Positions 36,065-45,615 are shown, counted from the stretch's first letter. The stretch: DNA of 64,000 nt from Chryseobacterium cucumeris (GCF_001593385.1 NZ_LUVZ01000023.1:496001-560000); one strand, 5' to 3'. The notes: generated from the letters alone by a model not told the origin. Numbers and translations are program-made.

Positions 36065-36074
36065 CGGCAAAAAA

Positions 36075-37247
36075 TTACTGGGCAAGTCTGATTCCTGTGA
36101 ACTGCCATTTTAAATTAGGCTGAAAAAAATTGCGGTATGTATTTCTGCTGTGTCCCGGAGGAGTAGCTTCCGAAGCTCCTCTTAAGACCATTTGATTGAT
36201 CATGAATTTTCCGTTATATTCCCCTACAGCTCCTGCTTCTTTCTTAAAATGAGGGTAGGGCAGATAAGCAGAATTCGTCCATTCCCAGCGTGTTCCCCAG
36301 TCAAAATAAACGGAAGCTGTTTCCCATTCTTCTTCAGTAGGCAGACGCATTCCTTTCCAGGAGGCAAAAGCAGACGCTTCATAGAAATTGATATGGCACA
36401 ATGGGGCGTCAGGGTCTATTTCCTGTAAGCCATTGAGGGTATAATACATCCATTTATTTTCGATATAATGCCAGTACAGCGGAGATTTTGCAGCATTCTG
36501 TTTCACCCAATCCCATCCTTCAGCATGCCAGTGTCTGAAATCTTCATATCCGCCTGCTTTCATAAATTCTAAATATTCACTATTGGTGACAAGCCGGCTG
36601 GCAATTTTAAAATCTGTAAGATATACTTTATGCCTTCCTAATTCATTATCAAAGCAAAATCCATCTCCTTTATATCCAATTTCATAGACTCCTTCAGGAA
36701 ACCTGAGCATTTCCAGATCTCCGGAGTTGTTTTTTCCGGGTTTTTCTTCTTTTGTATACGCCGGGAAAAGCGGATTGTGCCCTAAAATATATTTAATGTC
36801 AGTCACTAATAATTCCTGGTGTTGCTGCTCATGGTTAAGCCCCAGTTCCAACAGCGGTTCAAGAGCTTCTGTCAGAAATGAGCTTTCAAGAAAAGCTTCC
36901 ATATGCTCATCTACATATTTTCGATATTGATACACCTCTGAAACAGAAGGACGGCTGAGGTTTCCGCGGTCGGTCCGGATCACCCTTGCTCCGATAGTTT
37001 CATAGTAGCTGTTGAAAACAAAATTATACTGTGGATCAAAAACCTTGTAATCCGGAAAATGCGGGGTAAGGATGAAAGTCTCAAAAAACCAGGTGGTATG
37101 ACCAAGATGCCACTTAGGAGGGCTTACATCTACAATCGGCTGTACTACATAATCTTCGATTTCCAGCGGAGCACAGATTTCTTCAGAACGTCTGCGGATG
37201 TTCCGATACTTTTTGGTAATATCTTTTGCGATGATCTCTGGTGTCAT
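36075..37247 (-). CDS. egtB: Ergothioneine biosynthesis sulfoxide synthase EgtB
   Basis: Non-heme iron enzyme that joins oxygen and a thiol donor to hercynine to make the sulfoxide precursor of ergothioneine. The 390-residue protein has the DinB-like N-terminal domain with the iron motifs HLGHTTWFFE (about 47-56) and HEQQHQELL (about 139-147), and the C-terminal formylglycine-enzyme-like fold (CHINFYEASAFASWKGMRLP, NSAYLPYPHF). It is 89 bases downstream of egtD and 10 bases upstream of the ATPase gene. No egtA, egtC or egtE is in the window, so thiol source and lyase step are unresolved. Confidence 0.92.
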   Translation of the reverse strand: MTPEIIAKDITKKYRNIRRRSEEICAPLEIEDYVVQPIVDVSPPKWHLGHTTWFFETFILTPHFPDYKVFDPQYNFVFNSYYETIGARVIRTDRGNLSRPSVSEVYQYRKYVDEHMEAFLESSFLTEALEPLLELGLNHEQQHQELLVTDIKYILGHNPLFPAYTKEEKPGKNNSGDLEMLRFPEGVYEIGYKGDGFCFDNELGRHKVYLTDFKIASRLVTNSEYLEFMKAGGYEDFRHWHAEGWDWVKQNAAKSPLYWHYIENKWMYYTLNGLQEIDPDAPLCHINFYEASAFASWKGMRLPTEEEWETASVYFDWGTRWEWTNSAYLPYPHFKKEAGAVGEYNGKFMINQMVLRGASEATPPGHSRNTYRNFFQPNLKWQFTGIRLAQ

Positions 37248-37336
37248 GTCTTTTAGTTTTTAATGATTACAATTCTATGAAATAAGGATGTTTTATTTTT
37301 TCACTTTTGCAGATTGGCTGTGTGTATCATCTCTTT

Positions 37337-38320
37337 TTATTTTACCTGCCAGATGCTGTCTAAAAACCATTTTTTAGCATCTTTGATTTCTCCTGTGATG
37401 GTAAAACCTGATTTCTCGCCCAATTCCCTGATGTTTTCAGGAGAAAATTTCTGTGAAATTTCCATATCGATAAGTTCGTTTTCTTCAAAAGAAATCTTTG
37501 TATTGTCAATCATAACATCCTGGCTGATAAGGCTGATCAGAAAACTTCTGCAGGCTCCGGTAACAGGATCATAAGTCTGGTAATGCTGAAATTGTTTCAC
37601 ATCGAAATCACCACCCAGTTCATTGTTGATACGGGTCAGAAGATTAAGGTTAAAAGAAGCGGTAATTCCTTCTTTGTCATTATAAGCCTCCAGAATGATG
37701 TGCGGATTTTTCTTGAGGTCAAATCCTACCAATACACGATCTTTTGGGGATAGATTGCTATTCAGATGCAGACAGAAGTCTTCAGCCTCTTCAGGAGTCA
37801 TATTCCCGATATTGCTTCCTAAAAATAAAACAACTTTTCTCCGGTCCGATAAGGAAGCGGCTTTTTGAAGCATTTCAAAATAATCCCCTTCCAGACAGAC
37901 TATTTTCAGTTCAGGAAGCTGATTGCTTAGTTTTTTGTGGAGTATCGAAAGGATATTTCCTGAGATATCAATCGGCATGTAAGTAAAGTCAATCCCTTTC
38001 CTGATCAGCTGTTCAAGTAAGTAGGTCGATTTCATGGCGTCTCCTGCCCCTAATTCAATCAGGTCGAAAGGTTCGTTTCCGGGAATAAGCAGATCAATAA
38101 GTTCATCTGTTTTATTTTTGAAGATATCCAGTTCACACCGGGTCAGATAATAGGAAGGCATGGCCATGATTTGCTGAAAAAGATGATCACCTATCTTATC
38201 GTAAAAATACTTTGAAGATAATTTTTTAGGAGTATTTTGAAGTCCGTTCAAAACATCTGAACGGAAATGATCAACAGCATTCTTTTCAGTCTTAGATTGT
38301 GGGTCTAACTGTATATTCAT
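37337..38320 (-). CDS. egtD: L-histidine N-alpha-methyltransferase EgtD
   Basis: SAM-dependent enzyme that trimethylates histidine to hercynine, the first step of ergothioneine synthesis. The 327-residue protein has the EgtD-type start (LSSKYFYDKIGDHLFQQIMA), the SAM-binding LIELGAGDAMKS (about 93-104), VVLFLGSNIGNM and the DKEGITASFNLNLLTRIN block with the substrate site. It is the first gene of the four-gene unit egtD-egtB-ATPase-permease. Confidence 0.93.
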   Translation of the reverse strand: MNIQLDPQSKTEKNAVDHFRSDVLNGLQNTPKKLSSKYFYDKIGDHLFQQIMAMPSYYLTRCELDIFKNKTDELIDLLIPGNEPFDLIELGAGDAMKSTYLLEQLIRKGIDFTYMPIDISGNILSILHKKLSNQLPELKIVCLEGDYFEMLQKAASLSDRRKVVLFLGSNIGNMTPEEAEDFCLHLNSNLSPKDRVLVGFDLKKNPHIILEAYNDKEGITASFNLNLLTRINNELGGDFDVKQFQHYQTYDPVTGACRSFLISLISQDVMIDNTKISFEENELIDMEISQKFSPENIRELGEKSGFTITGEIKDAKKWFLDSIWQVK

Positions 38321-38642
38321 AAGTCTTATTTTGTGTGATTTTGTAGATTATTGCAATTATCCTGCCTTTTACAACATGAAATTTTTTTGCATATATCTAA
38401 TTAAATATAAACAATTTTACTTTTAATAGAATGATTATCATGATGTTTTTACAAGATGTGGTACTTTTTTATACCCCGGAAATTCTTTCTTTTAAAATTA
38501 AAACAATGAAGAAGAGTAGAGAAGCTGTCTTGTTTACCGCCCGAAAATCAGTATTCAACGTTTAATATGACCTGTTCAAAGTATTTGTTCTTATTCCGAT
38601 CTCTGCTTTGCCATAATTTTACCATCACAAAACATCACTATT
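38321..38642. other. Intergenic region upstream of egtD
   Basis: A 322-base AT-rich divergent spacer between egtD and the hydrolase gene. It should hold both promoters. No TANNTTTG or operator-like inverted repeat was clear by eye. Confidence 0.35.
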
Positions 38643-39689
38643 ATGAATACTACATTGAACTTGAGTAAAAGAATACAATCCATTTTATCCCTGTTTATTT
38701 TGACGGGAATGGGATTTTTGTCTTTAAAAGCACAGACGTATACCAAGGGAGAAAAAGACCTGGAAACATCCGTTACCTCCGCGTTTCAGAATACAAAGAA
38801 CATCAGAGCCGGACTGCTGAACGTTGGATATGCAGAAGTAGGCCCTGCCAATGGAAAACCTGTTGTTCTTCTTCATGGATGGCCTTATGATATCCATAGT
38901 TTTGAAGAATCCTCCGCTATACTTGCTGAAAAAGGATACCGTGTCTTAGTCCCTTATTTAAGAGGCTATGGAACCACTACCTTTATCTCACCGGATACAA
39001 AACGCAACGGTCAGCAGAGTGCTGTTGCATTGGATATCATTGCCTTTATGGATGCCCTGAAAATCGATAAGGCCATCATTGGCGGTTTCGACTGGGGTGC
39101 AAGAACCGCAGATATCATGGCTGCACTGTGGCCTGAACGATGCACCGGACTGGTAGCGGTAAGCGGCTATTTGATTGGAAGTCCAAAGGCCAATGAAAAA
39201 CCCTTGCCTCCGAATGCCGAGTTGTTATGGTGGTATCAGTATTATTTTTCAACAGAAAGAGGGTATAAGGGGTATAAAGCCAATACTTTAGCCTTTAATA
39301 AACTGATATGGAAAACGGCTTCTCCAAAATGGACTTTTGATGACCAGATCTACGAGCGTTCTGCCAAAGCATTCGATAACCCTGATCATGTAGATATTGT
39401 GATCCACAATTACCGCTGGCGTCTGGGATTAGCAAAAGGAGAAAAACAATACGATGCGCTTGAAGCCAGGCTGGCAAAATCTCCGTCCATTTCGGTCCCA
39501 ACAGTTACCCTGGAAGGCGATGCCAACGGAGCAGCATTTCCTGCACCGGAAAGTTATGCTTCAAAATATACAGGTCAATATGCACATCATACTTTAACGG
39601 GCGGAATTGGTCACAATTTGCCACAGGAAGCTCCAAAAGCATTTGCAGAGGCAATCATAGAAGTAGATTCCATGTCAAAATCCAAATAA
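38643..39689 (+). CDS. Alpha/beta hydrolase, epoxide-hydrolase-like
   Basis: A 348-residue secreted protein with a signal peptide ending LKAQ (about 31). The fold is shown by the oxyanion segment LLHGWPYD (HGWP), the nucleophile elbow GGFDWGARTA with Asp in the nucleophile position (as in epoxide hydrolases and haloalkane dehalogenases), and a late GGIGHNLPQEAP with the catalytic His. Substrate unknown; the Asp nucleophile argues against a simple esterase. Confidence 0.87.
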   Translation: MNTTLNLSKRIQSILSLFILTGMGFLSLKAQTYTKGEKDLETSVTSAFQNTKNIRAGLLNVGYAEVGPANGKPVVLLHGWPYDIHSFEESSAILAEKGYRVLVPYLRGYGTTTFISPDTKRNGQQSAVALDIIAFMDALKIDKAIIGGFDWGARTADIMAALWPERCTGLVAVSGYLIGSPKANEKPLPPNAELLWWYQYYFSTERGYKGYKANTLAFNKLIWKTASPKWTFDDQIYERSAKAFDNPDHVDIVIHNYRWRLGLAKGEKQYDALEARLAKSPSISVPTVTLEGDANGAAFPAPESYASKYTGQYAHHTLTGGIGHNLPQEAPKAFAEAIIEVDSMSKSK

Positions 39690-39708
39690 AAATCTGAAAG
39701 AATACAAC

Positions 39709-39736
39709 AAAACCACTGCTCAAGAACAGTGGTTTT
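39709..39736. terminator. Bidirectional terminator
   Basis: AAAACCACTG (39709-39718) pairs with CAGTGGTTTT (39727-39736), with further T after. It lies between the convergent hydrolase and acyltransferase genes. Confidence 0.75.
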
Positions 39737-39757
39737 TTATCTTTATAGTATCCTAAA

Positions 39758-40900
39758 CTAGTTTTTATACTCTTCTTCAACCTTCAGTTTATTCACCAAA
39801 GGATTGGCATACATTGCTAAGAAATACTCTCTGGAAACAGGATCTGAAGGATCTATGCGCATTTCAAGTCTGCGGACAAATAACTGTTTTTCCTGTTCCG
39901 TATATTCGGAAGCATATGTATTCGTGTTATGAAGCAGATCGTAAGCGATATACTTGGTTGGCCAAAGCTTATAATTACTGATGATAGAACGGTCAATTAC
40001 CTGTGCAATGGCCTGCAGTTGTTTGTTTTTATTATCAATGCTGGCTGCTATTTCATCCAGTTCTTTATCCAGAACATCACCGGCATGAAGGTGAATACGT
40101 TTCTTTTGACCCAGAATTCCGCTGATAATGTTGGTAAAATCTTCATTTTTCCCTTTAATGTATTCCTCATCTCTGTGTTGTGCCAGTAGCTGAGGCATTT
40201 TTAAGGAATCTGTAGGATCATACTCATAAGAGATAGAGATAGGAACAATCTTTAATGTTTTAAAATAATCTGTCAATGATTGGTCTCCGGCTGCCATGGC
40301 AAGCATTTTCAAAACACCCTGCTGGGTAGAATCGTTACCATTTTTGGTACGGCCTTCACGCTGGGCAATCCATACAGAGCGGTTTTCCTGAAGGAGCAGC
40401 TCTTTAATATACTCAGACATCGTCTGTGAACTTGTCAACTGTTCACGAAGCGGCAGTCCTCTTTGTACCAGGAAGTTACGGTTCAACTTGGCCAGTACAT
40501 TTAAGAAATTCTTACGTACAAGATTATCACCAATGGCAGAAGCTGTCATTACATAACCCCCTTCCAGCAATACCAGATTAAGCAGTGAAGTATCCAGAAC
40601 GATATCCCTGTGGTTCGAGATGAAAAGGTAAGAGGTGTTTTTGTCCAGCTTATCAAAGCCATAAGTCGTTAAACCGTCAGAACTTTTTGCAAGGATCTGG
40701 CGAACGGCAAAGGCAACAAACTGATGCTGAAAATCACTGATGGAATGAACATTCTTAAACTGTTCCAGCCAAACCTGCTCATCTGTATCAGGAAAAGTAA
40801 AATTCATAAAGGCTTTCATCATGGGATCACGGGCGATGCTCTGTAATCTCTCATTCACTTCCTGATCATTGAAATACCGGATTTCATCAAACTTAGACAT
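39758..40900 (-). CDS. Glycerophospholipid acyltransferase (PlsB/PlsC-like)
   Basis: A 380-residue protein of the 1-acyl-sn-glycerol-3-phosphate acyltransferase type. The catalytic block is FISNHRDIVLDTSLLN (about 116-131), with His and Asp separated by five residues rather than the usual four. A substrate block WIAQREGRTKNGNDST follows. It has no obvious signal peptide or strong membrane anchor. Likely transfers acyl chains in membrane lipid synthesis. Single-gene unit. Confidence 0.82.
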   Translation of the reverse strand: MSKFDEIRYFNDQEVNERLQSIARDPMMKAFMNFTFPDTDEQVWLEQFKNVHSISDFQHQFVAFAVRQILAKSSDGLTTYGFDKLDKNTSYLFISNHRDIVLDTSLLNLVLLEGGYVMTASAIGDNLVRKNFLNVLAKLNRNFLVQRGLPLREQLTSSQTMSEYIKELLLQENRSVWIAQREGRTKNGNDSTQQGVLKMLAMAAGDQSLTDYFKTLKIVPISISYEYDPTDSLKMPQLLAQHRDEEYIKGKNEDFTNIISGILGQKKRIHLHAGDVLDKELDEIAASIDNKNKQLQAIAQVIDRSIISNYKLWPTKYIAYDLLHNTNTYASEYTEQEKQLFVRRLEMRIDPSDPVSREYFLAMYANPLVNKLKVEEEYKN

Positions 40901-41114
40901 GCGGTTAGGTAAAAATTAAAACTTTTTGCAAAAGAACGAAAATTTATCGGGGGAGAGGCTATAAAGGGTGTTAAAGTATTATGAAGGGCGTAGGAGTTGG
41001 TTAAAACAACTGTGCAATAAGTATCTTGACGCACTCCTTCATCCGTTCACTATGCACACAAAAAACACATAAACAGCTAAACACATAAACAAACACACAC
41101 CAATAAGCCCACCT

Positions 41115-41472
41115 CGTCATTCCGCAGGAATCTAAACAATAGTTTATCCTCATTTATCATCAGAAAGCTTTCTGTGCCTTGATTCCTACGGAATGACAAA
41201 CGTTGCGGATAGGCTAGGTGAATAGGTTGTAGTATGTTGAAGCAAGTAACTATTCACGTACACACCAATAAGCGCCCATTTTTTCAATCCGCAGGAATCT
41301 ACACTGTTGGTTTATCCTCATTATCATCAGAATGCTTCTATGCCTGGATTCCTCCGGAATGACAAACGTGGTGGATAGTCTGAGTGAATAGTTTGTATTA
41401 TGTCTGGATCAAGTAAGTGGCTATGCGTGCACATAGAAACACCCACCTTGTCATTCTGCAGGAATATCGACT
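41115..41472. repeat. 168-bp tandem repeats, left part of the array
   Basis: Copies begin at about 41117, 41283 and 41451, with 166-168 base spacing; the third copy is cut off at about 41475. Each copy contains TCATTCCGCAGGAATCT and its inverted partner AGATTCCTACGGAATGAC-like, about 70 bases apart, so each can fold into a long hairpin. The rest of the unit (GTTTGTATTATGTCTGGA and CACACCCACC) is also repeated. The 200 bases before the array show no gene. Confidence 0.85.
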
Positions 41473-41567
41473 CTTATTTTATCCTCCGAATTAAAACATT
41501 CTCTATGAACTTTCTACATTATTAATCTGACGATATCCAATTTTGTAATTCATATAAAATATCCGTA

Positions 41568-41888
41568 TCAAATCCAGTTTTCAAACAGGTAATTCAAAAA
41601 TTCTAAATTAGGATTTGTGCTCCTTATCAGTTCAAGTTTCTTATTTCTTGACCAGTTTTTGATTTCCTTTTCTCTTTGAATGGCATGGTGAATCCAATCA
41701 TATTTTTCATAATAAACTAGAAACTCAAGATTATATCTTGCAGTGAAACTGCCTGGATTTAGCTTCGTTTTGTGTTGATACAATCTCCTGTGTAGGTTGC
41801 CTGTAACACCTGTATAAAGAACTCTTCTGTTTTTATTGGTAAGAATATAGATATAGTAGGTATATCTTCCTTTTGAAAACGCAGTCAT
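41568..41888 (-). CDS. GIY-YIG endonuclease-like protein inside the repeat array
   Basis: A 106-residue protein with the GIY-YIG domain: YYIYILTNKNRRVLYTGVTG (residues about 10-29, the Y-I-Y and G-V-T/Y-x-G motifs), the Arg in NLHRRLYQH, and the Glu in LVYYEKYD. The ATG at 41888 fits family length (about 90-110); a longer TTG-started frame is unlikely. It is placed between truncated and intact copies of the 168-bp repeat, which is a common setting for such genes in this phylum. Confidence 0.8.
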   Translation of the reverse strand: MTAFSKGRYTYYIYILTNKNRRVLYTGVTGNLHRRLYQHKTKLNPGSFTARYNLEFLVYYEKYDWIHHAIQREKEIKNWSRNKKLELIRSTNPNLEFLNYLFENWI

Positions 41889-41964
41889 TTGTGTATTTGT
41901 TTTACAAAAGGTACAAAAAATATAGTACCACTGGTTTTTCAATTGGATTTACTTGTTTTTATTC

Positions 41965-42497
41965 CACGGCTTGTCATTCGGCAGGATGTCACTGTTATTT
42001 TATCATCACTAATTATCAGAAAGCTTTCTGCGTCTGGATTCCTACGGAATGACAAACAGTGTGGATAAGCTAAGTGAATAGTTTGTATTATGTCTGGAGC
42101 AAGTAAGTGGCTATGCACGCACACAAAAACACCCACCTTGTCATTCCGCAGGAATCTAAACTCTTATTTTATCCTCATTCATTATCACAAGCTTTTTGTG
42201 CCTGGATTCCTATGGGATGACAAACGTTGTGGATAGGCTAAGCGAATAGTTTGTATTATGTATAGAGCAAATAAGAGAGTATGCACGCACTTAGAAGCAC
42301 CCACCTAGTCATTCCGCAGGAATCTAAACTCTTATTTTATCCTCATTCATTATCACAAGCTTTTTGTGCCTGGATTCCTACGGAATGACAAACGTTGTGG
42401 ATAGTCTAAGCGAATAGTTTGTATTTTGTCTGGAGCAAGTAAGTGGTTCTGCACTCACAAAGAAACACCCACCTAGTCATTCCGTAGGAATCTAAAT
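41965..42497. repeat. 168-bp tandem repeats, right part of the array
   Basis: Copies begin at about 41972, 42140, 42309, and a last partial one at about 42477, with 168-169 base spacing. Copies at 42140 and 42309 are nearly identical to each other. The paired arms GTCATTCCGCAGGAATC and GATTCCTACGGAATGAC are 17 bases long. The remaining sequence to 42585 holds nothing recognised. Confidence 0.88.
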
Positions 42498-42585
42498 TTT
42501 TTGATTATAAAATTTATATTCCAATCAATCTTTTAAAAGACTTAAATCCGGAGCAGCTTAGGTAAGAAAATGATCAATTAAAAGA

Positions 42586-43857
42586 TTAAACATCATCTAA
42601 CTTTCCAATGATGTCTTTAGCCTCAATTGGATTTCCCAGACTAATTAAAGTTTCAATGATTGAAGAAGTTGAAATTCTATTTTTTGTTTTATACGCTAGT
42701 AAATATAATAGAGCCTCAGAAGTTAGCAATATAAATCTTCTAACATCTGTATTCCAGGTAATTTCATTAATGAAACTATCCAAATTTGATTTGAATGAAT
42801 TACTGACAATAATAAATCCAAATTTTTTATATCGTTCCTTTTGTAAGCTTGGGATAATCTTATCAATATACTCTTTGATAGCTCTGTCATCAAGCCCAAG
42901 AGCATAGCCGTTTGAATATGCTTTGGCATCTATCAGAAATGCAGTATCATCATCACTGTGTTTAATAATGGCATCAGGATTGCGTCCTGAGCCCTGTCCT
43001 AATATATTCACTTCAAAATCCAGTTGCTTAAAAATTTCGCAAACTAGTTTTTCATAAGCACTTCCCTTTGAAGAAGATGATTTTTCTTTGTCATTTCCCA
43101 GTTCAATAAGTTTAGCCACTTTTGGAATCAGATAGTCTGTCAGTTCGAAAGAGGTACTGACTGTAATGGTCTTTTCCTCCTCAACTTCTAAAATTTCGAC
43201 TTCTTCTTTTTTCAACTTAGCAGGAGACTGTTTATTAGGATTCCCTTTAAAGTTCCAGAAAGCATGCTCCGCTGACCAGTTGTTTATATCCTTCCCGGAG
43301 TAAGAGCCTAAAAACTTTTTTATTTCTTCATTTAATAAGTAAAAATATTTATATGCTTCAACCTGGCTCTCCGTTTCATTCCAAAGTTCAAGCTCTCTAT
43401 AAGAATTTATTAATGATGTATACAAAATGGGCCACTTCTCATAATCTTGAACTTGCCAGAAATAAGACAGAAAATAAGATACTGAACCAGGATTAGGAGC
43501 CCTTCTTTTATCTTTTGCTTTTGAATAAATATTTTGGCTATATTTTTCTAAAGCAGCAATTTTAGTAAAACTTTCTTCCAGGTTTTTAGGCTCGGCAATG
43601 GTTTCTTGGATTAGTTTGGTTAAGTCCTTGATATTGGATTCGCTATTCTTCACTAATTGATTGAAAAACATTTGTCCTTTTGTTGCAGTAAATCCCCACA
43701 AATTATTTCTTTTATTAAAACTATCTACATTGGTCTTAAATTGATAAATATTAATTTTATCCGAATGAAAGTCATTGATGAATTTTTTTAATTCAACAAT
43801 TGCAGCGAGCCTTTCCTCGTCAATATTAGGAAGCTCATTCCCTTTGGTATCATGCAC
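42586..43857 (-). CDS. FokI-like restriction endonuclease, N-terminal start uncertain
   Basis: The C-terminal third resembles the FokI cleavage domain: SAYEKLVCEIFKQLDFEV, then GRNPDAIIK (catalytic Asp), FLIDAKAYSNGYALGLDD (Asp-x-Lys with the KAYS-GY of FokI), and a late LLTSEALLYLL. The N-terminal two thirds are helical with NIDEERLAAIVELKKF. The longest frame begins with GTG at 43857. Directly upstream an in-frame ATG (43921-43923) starts MISKQKTQYIQKIWDNYVAN but is stopped by TAA at 43861-43863, six bases before the GTG codon's end. Whether the gene is intact or starts late is therefore unclear. Confidence 0.72.
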   Translation of the reverse strand: MHDTKGNELPNIDEERLAAIVELKKFINDFHSDKINIYQFKTNVDSFNKRNNLWGFTATKGQMFFNQLVKNSESNIKDLTKLIQETIAEPKNLEESFTKIAALEKYSQNIYSKAKDKRRAPNPGSVSYFLSYFWQVQDYEKWPILYTSLINSYRELELWNETESQVEAYKYFYLLNEEIKKFLGSYSGKDINNWSAEHAFWNFKGNPNKQSPAKLKKEEVEILEVEEEKTITVSTSFELTDYLIPKVAKLIELGNDKEKSSSSKGSAYEKLVCEIFKQLDFEVNILGQGSGRNPDAIIKHSDDDTAFLIDAKAYSNGYALGLDDRAIKEYIDKIIPSLQKERYKKFGFIIVSNSFKSNLDSFINEITWNTDVRRFILLTSEALLYLLAYKTKNRISTSSIIETLISLGNPIEAKDIIGKLDDV

Positions 43858-43923
43858 TTTTTAATTAGCGACATAATTATCCCATATTTTTTGAATGTAT
43901 TGTGTTTTTTGTTTTGAAATCAT
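43858..43923 (-). pseudogene. In-frame 20-residue leader cut by a stop codon
   Basis: Twenty codons (MISKQKTQYIQKIWDNYVAN) end at TAA and are followed in the same frame by AAA and then the coding frame of the FokI-like gene. If the stop is a single-base change, the original protein would be about 445 residues. A sequencing error or re-initiation at the GTG are alternatives. Confidence 0.45.
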
Positions 43924-44100
43924 GGTTTTTTGAAATTTTGTTCTTTTTTAATTATTATTCAGAATAAAAGGAATTACGCTTTGATTTAGAATGTTTAATT
44001 TTTGGAAATATTCGATAGCAATAATAAGAAAATCTTTAGTTTTACTCATGAGGAAACACAGATTTATTGAGTATATGGCACATGAAATAATTCATATACA

Positions 44101-45270
44101 CTATAGATCCTGTTTTAATTCATTAGGTGACTGTAAAACAGTAATAATAAAACTCTTCATAAATTCTTTAAATGTACCATTTTTAACATCAATCCAGAAT
44201 GCAGCATCATGTTCTATGTTGTGATATTGTAAGAAAAATAAAGGCCACCAATGTGAAGTTCTGAATTTTACGCCTAAATAATTTCTAAGATCATTCAGGT
44301 ATACTTTATCGTAGTGTGAATCCATATATTGAGGTGTTTTTACCAAACCATAAATAACTCCACCTTCTTCATAATTGAATTTTATGAAAAAGTTTTTAAA
44401 GACAGGAATTTCAAAATGATGAAACTGTTCATTATATATGATCCGCATTTTTAATTCTTCGGTTAGCTCATCTACAAGTTGATACATTTGCTGATCAACA
44501 AGATTTTTCATTTCCTGTTTAATCGAATTTAAAGTATTGGATACTTTAAAAGCCGTTTCTATATTTTCTTCAGTTTCAGTGATAAAATGATTTAGTGAAC
44601 CCAGGTCTAAATTTTCTTTTCCCATATAATTTTCAATAAGTTGACTTTCAAAATCTACCAGAAAACAACGTACTCTTTCATTTTCTGTATTTTTTATAAA
44701 TTCTTTTAATAAAGGTATGATATGCTCTTCGTAGTTGATTAAATAGAGTTTTCCTGTTTCTATCAGTCTTTCAATCTCTTTTCCACCACTGTACTCTGTT
44801 AATTCCTTTGATTTTGGGGTTAAATAGAGCAGCTGATAATGATTATTACTGATATACTGTAAGTATTTTAAGTAATCTTCAACCTGATTTTCCTGATCTT
44901 TTGTCCAGGGATAAATTTTATTTTCAATTCCCAGAACACTTGATTGGTCCTGGTTCCTTAGGACAATGTCTACTCGTCTGTTTTCAAAGGTTGAATCTTC
45001 TAAAATAACCTGAACTTTTTTCTGAGTATCATAAGGGAAATACAATCCTAATTCTTCTTTGAACAATTTCAAATAAATATCTCCCTGGCCATGGTCTTCA
45101 TTTGGATCCAGAAAAAATGCTATTATTTCGGAGACTTTATTTTCGTTCCAGTTCAGGAACTTCATAGCATTGAATTTAGAAGCTAATTTGTTAGAATGTC
45201 TTTTTTCATATTCCATCTCAAACTTAGAGCGGGCCTGGATCTCCCGGAAAAAAGAAATATAATCGTTCAT
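44101..45270 (-). CDS. PD-(D/E)XK nuclease family protein
   Basis: A 389-residue protein with the PD-(D/E)XK core of the PDDEXK_4 type: FLNWNENKVSEIIAFFLDPN, then NRRVDIVLRN (catalytic Asp) and VLGIENKIYPWTKDQENQ (Glu-x-Lys). The C-terminal half is helical with LVDQQMYQLVDELTEELKM. Family members include defence-linked nucleases; the exact role is unknown. It is a separate unit upstream of the FokI-like gene on the same strand, with a 177-base gap to the latter's leader. Confidence 0.82.
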   Translation of the reverse strand: MNDYISFFREIQARSKFEMEYEKRHSNKLASKFNAMKFLNWNENKVSEIIAFFLDPNEDHGQGDIYLKLFKEELGLYFPYDTQKKVQVILEDSTFENRRVDIVLRNQDQSSVLGIENKIYPWTKDQENQVEDYLKYLQYISNNHYQLLYLTPKSKELTEYSGGKEIERLIETGKLYLINYEEHIIPLLKEFIKNTENERVRCFLVDFESQLIENYMGKENLDLGSLNHFITETEENIETAFKVSNTLNSIKQEMKNLVDQQMYQLVDELTEELKMRIIYNEQFHHFEIPVFKNFFIKFNYEEGGVIYGLVKTPQYMDSHYDKVYLNDLRNYLGVKFRTSHWWPLFFLQYHNIEHDAAFWIDVKNGTFKEFMKSFIITVLQSPNELKQDL

Positions 45271-45379
45271 GATGTATTAGTTAATCTGTTTTTACTCTTC
45301 TTGGCAATAATAACGAAAATCTCCAGCTTCTGCTTACGGGAAAGCGTAAATTATCTTAAAAGTCACTATAAATATTGCT

Positions 45380-45615
45380 CAGAAGTACCCATAGACCCTT
45401 CGGAAGTCCCTCTAGCCCCTTCACCAAGCCTCTGGAGGGACTTCATGAACGGTCTCCACCCCCCTTCATGAAGGGGCTATACCCCCTTGGGTAAGGGGGT
45501 AGACGGACTTGGATAAGGGGCTCCACCTGCTTATATAGGAGGGTAGAGACCGTTGTCCAAAGAGGTAGAGAGGGTTGCTGTACTACCTGGAGGGTGTTAG
45601 GAAGGAGGCAAGAGG
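45380..45615. other. GC-rich hairpin cluster
   Basis: This stretch is markedly richer in G and C than its surroundings and is full of short inverted repeats, such as CCCCTTCATGAAGGGG (45461-45476) and TACCCCC/GGGGGTA (45480-45486 with 45495-45501). ACGGTCTCC and GAGACCGT also pair over about 100 bases. A minus-strand 90-residue frame here has no family look. It may be a mosaic repeat or a structured RNA. Confidence 0.5.

Noticed and set aside
36064..36085. TTG start of the ABC ATPase gene
   Set aside because: It would overlap the end of egtB; the ATG at 36064 is typical of the family.
41115..42497. CRISPR-like array
   Set aside because: The whole 168-base unit is repeated, including the parts between the inverted arms, so there are no unique spacers.
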